DNA of 64,000 nucleotides. Source: Saccharina japonica. Its lineage: Eukaryota > Sar > Phaeophyceae > Laminariales > Laminariaceae. The translations under genes and the position numbers were made by a program. The stretch covers positions 8,700-72,699 of the forward strand of contig MEHQ01000852.1 in assembly GCA_008828725.1 (NCBI GenBank), given 5' to 3'. The notes under the pieces were generated by a model. It did no database searches and was not told the origin of the DNA. It worked only from the letters and a program-made list of their open reading frames with translations. Position 1 is the first letter of the stretch. Each line of letters opens with the position of its first letter. Of the stretch, positions 10,196-19,462 are shown one piece after another.

Positions 10196-11300
10196 CTTTG
10201 CGGCGCGTGATATACCCCCGGAACCCAGGTGGTCGAGCCCGTCTGCTTGGTGAGTTTGGTCCAGCTTGACCTCCTTCGAACGCGAAGACGGTAGATGTAG
10301 GCGTTGGGGGAGGGGGCAGCGCAGTTAAAACTACGGAGAGCGTCTCGCTCGCAACGAGGCTTACGGTGGGCGCGACGGAAGGCGTAGTTAAAACCACGGG
10401 GGCGGCGATGGCGGGCGAAACCAAAATCGTGGGAAGTGAGGTGGAGGACGTAGCAAAAACTACGGGGGGCGGAGCGTGCAGAGCAGTGTCCACGGCAGGC
10501 GTCGTAGCCGAAATTACGGAGTCGTTCGTGTCAGGCGCTACAGGGTCGGTGGATGGGGCGGTGGGGGGCGTAGCGGAAACTTCGGGGGTCGTCGCGGGCG
10601 CAACATTGTCCAGTGTCGGCGCGACGGGAGGCGTGGATGGCCGGGCGGGCTCTGCGGGTAAAGGGGGCTCGAAGGGCACAGAGGCTACCACCGAGGGCGT
10701 GGCTGGGTCAGGGTCCAAATCGGCAATGGCGGCGTCCGCTGATTCTAGCTGCCGAACAATATCGGCGCGTCGTTCTAATGCGGCAACACGGAGGGTGCTG
10801 TTGGTAGAAGCTAAGCGCGCCTTCGCCATCGCGTGTGCGGCGATGCACCGCTGCGTAACGATGGTGCATTCCGCAAGTGTGACAACAGCCGATTTTTCCT
10901 TCTTATTCGCCGCTTCTAATTCGGCCATGGTAGCACGTACACGATCAATTTCCACCTGGCGGCTCTCAAGAGACGGCATGTGCTCCCCCTCCTCCTCCTC
11001 CTCCTCCTCCTCCTCCTCTTCATCTTTCTCTTCGTCCTCATCACCCCCCTTGTTCGGCTCGTGCAAGCACTTCCCGCTGGAATCCTTCTCCTTGGTGGCA
11101 GGCGGCAACGGTTCACGGGGCACCTTTTCCTCCACTCTTGGTCCGTCCGTGGCGCTCGTGTGCGATATGGTTTCTTCTCCCTCGTTCGATCCGTGTGGAC
11201 GCTCCTCGCTGGGATCTTCGTCCTTCGTGGAAGGCGGCGACGGTGCACGCGGTGCCTTTTCCTTCACCCGTAGTCCGACCGTAGCGCTCGTGTGCGACAT
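10164..11300 (-). CDS. Hypothetical protein: acidic run, helical middle, P/A/T-rich tail
   Basis: A continuous 378-codon frame runs from an ATG at 11298-11300 to TAG at 10164-10166. Residues 2-85 hold two diverged copies of a 44-residue repeat, each starting SHTSAT and followed by an R-V/K-E-K-x-P segment. Residues about 86-105 are an almost pure Asp/Glu run, encoded by a CTC array on the plus strand. Residues about 106-195 are Ala/Glu/Arg-rich and look like a helix or coiled coil (for example RVRATMAELEAANKKEKS). The rest is low-complexity Ala, Pro, Thr and Val in loose 13-20-residue repeats, ending in a basic stretch (SRRARPPGFRGYITRRKG). No known domain was recognised. It could be a structural or scaffold-like host protein or the first frame of an unknown mobile element, as it sits in repeat-rich DNA. 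An in-frame GTG 60 bp upstream is not a likely eukaryotic start. Confidence 0.5.
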   Translation of the reverse strand: MSHTSATVGLRVKEKAPRAPSPPSTKDEDPSEERPHGSNEGEETISHTSATDGPRVEEKVPREPLPPATKEKDSSGKCLHEPNKGGDEDEEKDEEEEEEEEEEEGEHMPSLESRQVEIDRVRATMAELEAANKKEKSAVVTLAECTIVTQRCIAAHAMAKARLASTNSTLRVAALERRADIVRQLESADAAIADLDPDPATPSVVASVPFEPPLPAEPARPSTPPVAPTLDNVAPATTPEVSATPPTAPSTDPVAPDTNDSVISATTPAVDTALHAPPPVVFATSSTSLPTILVSPAIAAPVVLTTPSVAPTVSLVASETLSVVLTALPPPPTPTSTVFAFEGGQAGPNSPSRRARPPGFRGYITRRKGASTAFPRPL

Positions 11301-11900
11301 GTTGACGATCTGAATAGGAGAGGTAATGCAAGTGGCGCGGGTAATGGTGATTTTTGTCACCGGTATGGGAGTGATATGAGCGTCAGCAGGGAGAGGGTGG
11401 TGTAGCGTCGGCAGAATAAGTGCACGTGTTTCAAGTAGTGTTTACTATGTGCGGCACCAGTGAGTGCCCTAGTTTCTTATGCACGGCATCGGTGTCGTAT
11501 CTTAGTCGCACATGAGCGCTTGTACACAGCACCGCGCGGCGCTAATCTCGGATGGACAAATCTTTATCAGGGTGCGCTACCACCATGGTCTGGATAGGGC
11601 TATCATCGTGAAAAATGTCGTGAAGCCGAAACGGGAAAGTGCTCCAAGAGGTATGTGCTTGTCACGCGCACCCGCCAGATATTCAGGCCAATGGCGGCGT
11701 ACCAGTGATACTTCATACACAAAGTAGCCAACTTGTTACGATCAAGTATCAATGTCCGTCGGCAAGCATCAAGGAGCATCGCCGTGGGACGGCAAACACA
11801 ATGGCCCATAGGATGTACGTAGCCGTAGAGTGTGTATGATATCGAATTAATCGAGTATGGTTACGCCCGCTAGGACCACGCTCTCGCACTCTCCCGTATG
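11301..11900. repeat. Older duplicated sequence, copy 1, left part
   Basis: From about 11738 this DNA matches 15300-15470, for example cccataggatgtacgtagcc against cccgtaggttgcatctatag. The match resumes on the other side of the hAT insertion at 12985. The original nature of the duplicated sequence was not recognised. Confidence 0.5.
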
Positions 11901-11908
11901 CCCTTTTG

Positions 11909-12976
11909 TAGGGCTGTGAATCGGTTTCATTTCACGACTAATAACTAGTCGCTAGTCGGCGAAGCCGACTAGCTGGCTTTAGTCGGTAAGTCGGCTGGCG
12001 AAGCCAGCCGACTTGCCGACAAAAGTCAGGCGAGCGAAGCGAGCCAAAAAAGCCCCCCCCCGGCCGAGGGGGCCCCGCTGGAGGCGCCTCCGGAGGGCCC
12101 GCCGGAGGCGCCTCCGGAGGATCCCGTTGAAGGCACCGCCGGAGGCAAAAAATACGCTATTTAGCTTCATTTTACGCAAGAAAAGCGCAAACAATATGAC
12201 CTACTGTAGATTCACACAAGTTTCTAACGAAAAACACAAAAAAGCTTCAGTTTACACAAGAAATTAACAAAAAACGAGAAGTACAACGCATGTACCAGGT
12301 GGATCTACCCCGGACTAGAGGAACGTGACAGCAATTGTTTGAGCGGCAATACTACCTGGCGGGGATACGAGCGAAAAAGCGAACTCATCACCAAGATAGC
12401 GGTGCAAAAATTATCCCCAAATGAAAAGGTCTTGGACCCCTCCGTGATGTTATTCGTTTATTAACGTCTCTCTCCCAACCTTGCGCGAAACGCGCGCGTC
12501 GATGACGACGGCAAGTCCTAAAAACTTCCACAGCGGGTTGTTGGATCTGAGCGGCGTGCTGCGCCTCTGCTCATGCTTCACGCGGTAGAGTACCGTTTCG
12601 GGATCGCGTGCACTCGCCAAGGTGGTCCGCGGGCCGATACTGGCCACAACTTCGCCGACGGGATCTCCGCCCTCAGCGTTGGCAATGGATGCGCCAGGGC
12701 TGACGCCGTCGGCACCGTCCAAAGAGATGGGCTGTTCCGCCATGTGTGCATGTGTTTGTGTGGATCTCCCGCTGTGCGCTGCAGTGTCACAGGGCATGTG
12801 AGGGTATCCGCAGCCGGCCGCAGCAATTCATGTTAAAAGCTGTACCCCGCATTAAAAAAGCCTTCCTACAGTTAAGGAAATCCAATAAGTCGGAAAGTCG
12901 GCACCTCCGTTTCACGACTGACTATTAGTCCGACTAATAACTAGTCGGCGACTAGTCGTGCCGACTCACAGCCCTA
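11909..12976. mobile_element. Non-autonomous hAT-type DNA transposon
   Basis: The 1068-bp element has inverted ends TAGGGCTGTGAATCGG (left) and TAGGGCTGTGAGTCGG (right, read on minus). Perfect 8-bp duplications CCCTTTTG lie at 11901-11908 and 12977-12984. An 8-bp duplication with this kind of end defines the hAT superfamily. Subterminal DNA is packed with ACTAGTCGG palindromes. A GC-rich hairpin with 13-bp perfect arms lies at 12081-12093 and 12102-12114. It retains one short minus-strand frame (12450-12797) but no full transposase, so it would depend on a transposase supplied elsewhere. The perfect duplications suggest a fairly recent insertion. Confidence 0.85.
12450..12797 (-). CDS. Short frame inside the hAT element, possible BED-like remnant
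   Basis: The 115-codon ATG-started frame lies wholly within the transposon. Near its C-terminus it reads RSNNPLWKFLGLAV, reminiscent of the aromatic W-x-x-F start of a BED zinc finger, which hAT transposases carry at the N-terminus. The Cys and His ligands and the RNase-H-like catalytic core are absent. It may be the truncated first part of an ancestral transposase. Confidence 0.35.
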   Translation of the reverse strand: MPCDTAAHSGRSTQTHAHMAEQPISLDGADGVSPGASIANAEGGDPVGEVVASIGPRTTLASARDPETVLYRVKHEQRRSTPLRSNNPLWKFLGLAVVIDARVSRKVGRETLINE

Positions 12977-12984
12977 CCCTTTTG

Positions 12985-14748
12985 GCTTCTTCCAACTCGA
13001 TCCAGAGATCAGCACCTTGTAGCATCCCATATTTCACATTTCTTCTAAGCGAAGCTCATAAACCAGTTCAACAGCGGCCGGTGCCAAGTCTCTGGACGGT
13101 GTACGCTCTACACATACACCTCATTCGTCAAATGCGGACAATCCATTAACAGGTTGAAAGCCACGAATTCGCAAAAATTCTACTTGGACCACTCACAGAC
13201 TGCGGGCCTAGAAACGCGTTTGGCGCATCAAAGCAGAGATTGGGTCAATTGGGTGCGTCGAGCGAAAAAAACATGTAGGGGCCCGAGCTGCTACTACAAA
13301 TGCCGAGACCTGAAGTGACATTATCAGGGTCGCCAAACTGTACCGTCAGTGGACTGCGAGAGTTTCCAATTACCAAGGCTGCTAGAACGAGAGACTCCAA
13401 CGTCGCCCGCAACGACAACCGAAACAGCGGCCACCAGAGGAGTGTAAACCGCCCATATACGCAGGAAATCTGGAAGCCAAGGGTTCTGGAGCAGTGGACA
13501 GCGCAAAAAGCTGACGCTCGGCACACCAGACTACCTCCCACAACGACGCCGACTGCAACCAGTGGGGAGCGCCGTCGGTGTGATGCCGCTGTTATCCTCG
13601 GCACCAACTCCCTTCCTTTCGAGAACGACTAGAAACCTGCCAGCGACGACGCCTTTGGCGGCGGCTTCAAGCTATTAGAGCCACTGAACTCCCGCAGCAA
13701 GAGGGGTCGTTGACTGGGAGAGCCGAGGCACCGTTTCTGGCATCGCCGCAAAATGATCGTTTGGGACTGCCAGAGAAACGTTTCCGGGGTCGCTGCATCA
13801 TCCTCGTTTGGGAATGCGGGAACATCACTTCTAGGATCACTGCAGCATCATCGTTTGGCACTGCCGGGACATCGTTTCTGCGGTCTCTGCAACACAATAT
13901 TTTCGACCGGCTGAACACCGTACGAGTAGTCGCCTGGGAGCGCGCCAGCTTGACGGCAACATTTACTCCGTGCCAGGGCCACGCCCCCTTTGTACCAGGC
14001 GGGCAGAAACGTGGTCCGCAGCTTCAGGGGTTAGTTCTATTTCTTCGTCGACGAAATAATCGTTGAAATATTGCAGCAACAACAAAAAATCCATACAGTT
14101 ACGAGTTAGAAGTACATATCCTGCCTTTTTACTAGTACAGGTGTTTCTTCAAGTGCTCATCCACCCTTTGGTCACTATAACAACCATGGTAGCATGAGTT
14201 TTTTCTTTTTTAAATAAGCTTGTTTCCAGCGCTGTTCGTATGGTGCTCTGACAGGAGTAAAGCATACGGCCAGCAATGGCGTAGTGTTACTATACGGAGC
14301 ATGTATCATGTACTAGGTACAGTTAAGCGCGTGCGGTTCCAAGGTCTGTGAGTGATGTTTTCATGGTTTGCATGCTCGCCCCTGCACCAAAACCTGCGTG
14401 CCTTTACGTTGCTGGATTGCGCATTGTAGTTGACACGGTAGCTGTACAAGGATTGATCACCCGTCGTAAGTCGTATAAGCGAAGCAGGGACTGGTGATGC
14501 GTTTTGCGACGCGGCAAAGGAGTAATGACCCTTTTTTGCGAGATAGCAACGGATTCTACACGTAAATATACGGACAAGTACATATGATGTAAGTACACCA
14601 AACAGTGAGAGCTGGAACTGTCACGAGAACATAACTACCTGAGGTATAAATTGTGACAGTTGCAGTAAGTATCAAGCAGAGGTTATTGGTTTTGTTTTCA
14701 TATCCCTTTTAGTATCTTTGTCCTCATTTAATCTCTCTCATATTAATA
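12985..14748. other. Rest of the duplicated sequence, then unassigned DNA
   Basis: 12985-13150 continues copy 1 of the older duplicated sequence (compare ttctaagcgaagctcataaa with ttctcagcgaagctcacgag at 15560). About 13730-13905 holds three to four diverged units of about 43 bp containing cgtttgggactgc. No gene is supported, although short frames exist. Confidence 0.45.
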
Positions 14749-14866
14749 GTCGTAACTCAGACCCAGGGTTACATACCAGGTTCTGATGCCCCCTCCCCAC
14801 TGCATGTTGTGCCTTGCATTTTATCGCGAGAAGGCTGCAGCTCTTTCTTCCCTCGTCGACTCGCGG
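14749..14866 (-). repeat. Dispersed repeat with GGATCTGAGTTACGAC end, copy a
   Basis: The reverse strand reads gagtcgacgagggaagaaag, then tctcgcgataaaatgcaagg, a tggggaggg block and gtctgagttacgac. Two more copies lie at 21664-21783 and 22474-22596. All three have the same length and order of blocks. No coding or family was recognised. Confidence 0.7.
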
Positions 14867-15199
14867 CATTAGACCAGATAAAGACATTTCGATGGTTTTA
14901 TAAAAAGGTTGACTTTGCCACCTCCATCGAGGGGTCGTATTAGTAATAGTTACTTCACTATTAATAGTACAGCATAAACCTTCAGTAGCCCACCGAGTCT
15001 CTGGAAGTATTAAAGGAACAGTGCGCAGTCTATCTGCTGTGGTCAATGCTCAGCAACACACCAGGGTATAAGTTTAAGTGTAACTGGCAATGCATTACAG
15101 ACAGCATTATTATTACGCGGTCTATCTACAGCAGTAGTACCTGGTACTTGGCAATCTCGTACCAGTAGCCAATTCGCGGCGTAACTACTTGTTCAATAG
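14867..15199. other. Unassigned intergenic DNA
   Basis: It holds one CTATTAATAG palindrome (14958-14967) and one TACCTGGTA. No gene was seen. Confidence 0.5.
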
Positions 15200-15719
15200 T
15201 TCCTGTTCGGTGTTCGGCATGGTGCACGTGTGCCGCGTAGTAAGCACGCTACTGGCAACTGTACAAGAGCCTTCGTAGGACGTTGACAGTAGCATTTGAA
15301 AACAAAATGTCACAAGCAAAGATGGATGTCGACGGGCCAAGTACCAAGGGGCATTGCTGTGGGGCGGTCAGTACAACGGCCCGTAGGTTGCATCTATAGC
15401 CGTGGAGCATGCTAATATGGCTTGCCGAGTTGATCGAGAATGGCAACGCCCACTCGATCACTCTCTCTCTCGCTCTCCCTCCCTCTGTCGATCACCATCT
15501 CATATTTTCGCTTCTTCCACCTTGGCCCAGAAAGAGCCACCATACAACACCCCATACTGCTTCTCAGCGAAGCTCACGAGCCAGCATAACAACAGCTAGC
15601 TGCTCGCGCCAAGCCCATGCTGAACTGTGGACATCCATCACACATGATACATGCGGATACGACGTTCATAGAGGTCAAGAGCGACGACGCCGCGAAAGTG
15701 ATATACACGAGCGGCAAAT
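15200..15719. repeat. Older duplicated sequence, copy 2 (empty site for the hAT element)
   Basis: It matches the DNA on both sides of the hAT element. At the matching point (about 15505-15520, catattttcgcttcttccac) there is no insertion, so this copy shows the structure before insertion. CT microsatellite DNA separates the blocks. Confidence 0.5.
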
Positions 15720-15723
15720 ATGG

Positions 15724-16180
15724 AACAGCCGGTTTTCCTAATAATTGAGAATTGCCTTTCCGAGGAGAATTGAAAATCGAAAATATTGTTTTTTGAATTG
15801 CAAGAGAGGTACTTCTCTCGCAGTCATTTTTTTCACTGTAAACTGTTGTCGGTTGTGACACCCGTCGATGACAAAAACAAAAAAAAACGAAATCGGCACC
15901 GGCAGTCTCAAGATATCGAAGATCCCAGAAAATCTGGATTTATGGGCGAGGTACCTCACTCATAAATAATGCAAATTCCCTTAAATCCTCGATTTTACGA
16001 GCCTGTCAAGGTTTTGATTTCATTTTTTTTTTCGTGGATCGATACCTACCATCGAGGAACAGATTTTCTAGGTCAAACTATGATCGTGAGCGAAATACAA
16101 CTCTTAAACAATAACAAAGTACTAAAATCGATTTTCATTCTCATCGGAAAGGCACTTCTTAATTTGGAAAATCGGCTGTT
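15724..16180. mobile_element. 457-bp MITE with long inverted ends
   Basis: Imperfect inverted ends extend for about 110 bp: AACAGCCGGTTTTCCTAATA on the left and AACAGCCGATTTTCCAAATT from the right. It is flanked by ATGG at 15720-15723 and 16181-16184. It is AT-rich and non-coding. The superfamily is not certain from a 4-bp duplication. Confidence 0.7.
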
Positions 16181-16184
16181 ATGG

Positions 16185-16568
16185 TGGGTGCCCACTAAAG
16201 AGTGGTACATATGTACGACGAGTTCGGCATCACGTTCAAAGGACGGTAAATAAGAAGCCGCACAGAAGCCCAGTGGATATAATGATGACGACGGGTCGAG
16301 CACGGAGCGTAGGCCGTAATAATGCGGAGATGGGCACGACGCGGAGAGGTGCGACACGCGAAGGTTGCAACCAGGACACGGGCCGTCGACACCAATACTC
16401 GAGGAGGGCGTCGGGCGGGGTAGCTGCTCAAGAGATTAAACCCTGATTTCATACGACGCAGCCACATCGTCGTCGACTTGATGTGCTATTAATAGCCGTA
16501 ATCGGTAGCTATAGCCTAGGGTTGGTCAAACTTGCTCGCCTGGCTATACTGTTTTTCTTCTTGCTTCG
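16185..16568. other. Unassigned DNA between two elements
   Basis: It continues the sequence interrupted by the MITE and includes a CTATTAATAG palindrome at 16486-16495. No gene is supported. Confidence 0.45.
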
Positions 16569-19453
16569 TATATACCACACCCTGGACAATTGACAATAGT
16601 CTAATTTCCTATTAGTAGTTTCCTATTACAATTGACTGGCAATTGTGGTCGCCAATTCCAATTAATTGGAACGCATCGAGCTCTATGGTACAGACAATTC
16701 CTATTAACAGACACCCACTAGGCCCTATCGTCCACCCAATTTATGCTAATATACACCCATCTACATTAATGGTTGAAGTAATTGCTATTAGCAGTAACCA
16801 CCGAAATCCCATTGCTGAACCCATAGTCTATTGAAATATAATATCCCATTCTATTGTAACGCTAATGGACAATTGCATAATATTGTCGGTGCCAATTGTG
16901 CTGGCAATTCCATTTAATTAATATTCTCCTAAATAAATTGTGCTGGCAATTCTATTTAATCGACACCCCTCCAAATAAATTGTGCTGGCAATTCCATTCA
17001 ATTGACATCCTCCCAAATAAATTGTCCTGGCAATTGCATTTAATTGGAATCCTTCTAAATCAATTGTCCTGGCAATTGCATTTAATTGGAATCCTTCTAA
17101 ATCAATTGTCCTGACAATTCCATTTAATAGACATCCTCCTCAACCAGTTGTTCTGGCAATTCCATTTAAGTGACATCTTTCTAAATTAATTGCGCGGGAA
17201 AATCAAATTAGTTGGCATCTTTCTACATAATCGTCCTGGCAATATCATTTATTTGGCAGGCTTCGAAAACAAATGTCCAGACAATCAGGCATTTCCATTT
17301 AATCGACAATACCAGGTAATATGTTACCGGTCAATTGATTCCGGACGCTGCAACAGGAATTTGAAACATCAATGTATGCATGAGGAAGCTATTTCTTAAA
17401 GTTGCAAAGGCAAACGATTCATGAAGCAGTCTATTACCTGGAATCGACCAGACAACATATTTCGGAGGATGCCCATTAAATTAAATATCTCGGACAAATG
17501 TTTGACTGCCGATTAATCACTAGGATGTTTTTTTACATTCCCTTTCTGCTTAAGCCTTGGACAATAGGCATCGCAATAGACTATTGCGCCTACAATTGAC
17601 CCACCGAAAAGTCTAGTAAATGAAATGAGGCGGACAATTGATTCTTACCATATTGCTGCAATTGGAATTGCAAAGACAACAACATATTGTAGTCCACCTA
17701 CCAATAGGAATTGCTTAAGCAATTGTTTTAGAGCTCTGTGAATTAAATGGAATTGTCTCCTGCAACTTTTTCGCTCCGGAGACTCCAATACTCTATTACT
17801 TCTTCAATAGGATATGGGACCTACCCGCAATGGACTATTGCTTTTACAGTAGACCTTCCGGAAGTTCATTTAAATGGAATTGGTCGAGATGCTGCTTTCG
17901 TGGTGTATCTATTAATAGGAATGGTTCGGCCAATAGGTTTGTGTCCTGGCCTTCTAATAGATATTGTTTGAGCAAATATTTTCTGGTCTTGTCTCACAAT
18001 TGGAATGGTTCAATCAAACCGTGTCTGCTCTCACCTTCCAATTGGAATTGTTTCAATAATTTCTTTCCGTTCCTTTCTGTTAATAGGAATGGTCGGATCA
18101 ATTGTTTTCTGCCCTGACCTTCCAATTGAAATTGTTTCAACAATTAGTTTCAGGTCTTGCCTATCAATATGAGTGGTTTGGTCAATAGGTTTTTGTGCTG
18201 ACTTTCCAAATTTAATTGTTGGTTGGGTCAATAGGCTATGTCCTGACCTTCCAATTGTTAGTGTTCGATTTTTTTTTCTGACCTCGACAATTCCAATTAA
18301 TAGACCGTACTTGAATTCATTTGGTTGGACAGTTTGAATTGGTAGACAACACTCGAAACTAATTGGCTTTACAAATTCGACTTATATATCTCACTCGGAA
18401 TAATTTGACGGGGCAATTCCAATTAATAGAAAAATCACTCGAAATCATTTAGTTGGACAATTGCATTTAATAGATAGCATTTTAAATCAAGTGTCTCGGC
18501 AATTCCAATTAAGAGCCAGCACCCGAAATCAATTGTGGCACAATTCCAATTAGTAGGCAGCACCCAAAATCAGTTGCCCGGACAATTTCAATTAGTACAC
18601 TACAATTGAAATCATTTGGTTGGGTAAATTGTGAAGTGATGACCGAGTAGAGATTTTTGATAGAAGGGAATGGAGATGCGGTGGTTCGTTGCTTGAGCTT
18701 GAAAGCAAGCTTCTTCTTCGATATGGAAAGACCTCTTGTTATTATTAACCTCTGTAGACTAGGTGAGAGACAAAAGCCTGGATGACCAAGGGAAGAATGA
18801 GAAGTGACCTGAGTAGGGGGGGGGGAGGGTGCGAGAGCCTCTTCCAGGCTCTCGGGCCCTCTTCTCCAATGGCCCGTAAGTCGGGCTGTTACAAACCCCC
18901 GCCAATAATAGAATTCCGTTACTCTGCTAGATCTACTTCTCTAAGTCTACTGTCTGTCCACTTATGGGAATGTCTTCATATAAGAACATTCCTATATGCT
19001 TACGAGAACTTCTCATACTCATCGGGAGTTCCGACATTAAGGAACGTTCTATCTCTAGTGGTTCAGAACGTTCTTCTAGGCCTGACTGGCCTACCTAAGA
19101 GAACACGCGAACAATCTTTGTGGTGTCCCATCTATAGCTTTTAAGGCACCACATCACAAAATCCAATTAATAGACAGCATCCGAAATCAGTTGTAGCCAC
19201 AATAGACTATTGTAATAGGAATGGTCCAAATAATTGTGCAGGCAATTCCAATTAATTGACAGCACCCAAAATCAGTTGTTGGGACAATTCCAATTAGTAG
19301 GCAGCATCCAAAATAAATTACCCGGACAATTCAAATTAATATACGGCAATCAAAACCATTTGGTTGAGCAATTCCAATTAATAGACTACACCCAAAAATA
19401 ATTATAGACACAATAGACTATTGAAATAGGAATTGTCCAGGGTGTGGTATATA
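16569..19453. mobile_element. 2.9-kb foldback-like element made of AATTGG-rich repeats
   Basis: A 23-bp inverted repeat (TATATACCACACCCTGGACA then ATT) bounds the segment at 16569-16591 and 19431-19453. The outer bases are an AT-palindromic target, so the true edge may be the CACACCC. The interior is a degenerate array of units of about 40-60 bp such as ctggcaattccatttaattg. Units point forward at 16860-17330, reverse at 17750-18260, and forward again at 18280-18620 and 19160-19440. It has no coding frame of note. It resembles foldback elements with modular repeats but matches no family I can name. A 529-bp element is inserted in it. Confidence 0.65.
18630..19158. mobile_element. 529-bp insertion nested in the foldback-like element
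   Basis: Base composition changes sharply from the AATTGG repeats to GC-moderate DNA here. The ends form a short imperfect inverted repeat, TGTGAAGTGATG and TGTGATGTGGTG (10 of 12). The flanks repeat AAAT at 18626-18629 and 19159-19162. TG...CA ends with a 4-bp duplication fit a solo LTR; a small DNA transposon is the alternative. It carries no gene. Confidence 0.5.
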
Positions 19454-19462
19454 TACCTGGTA

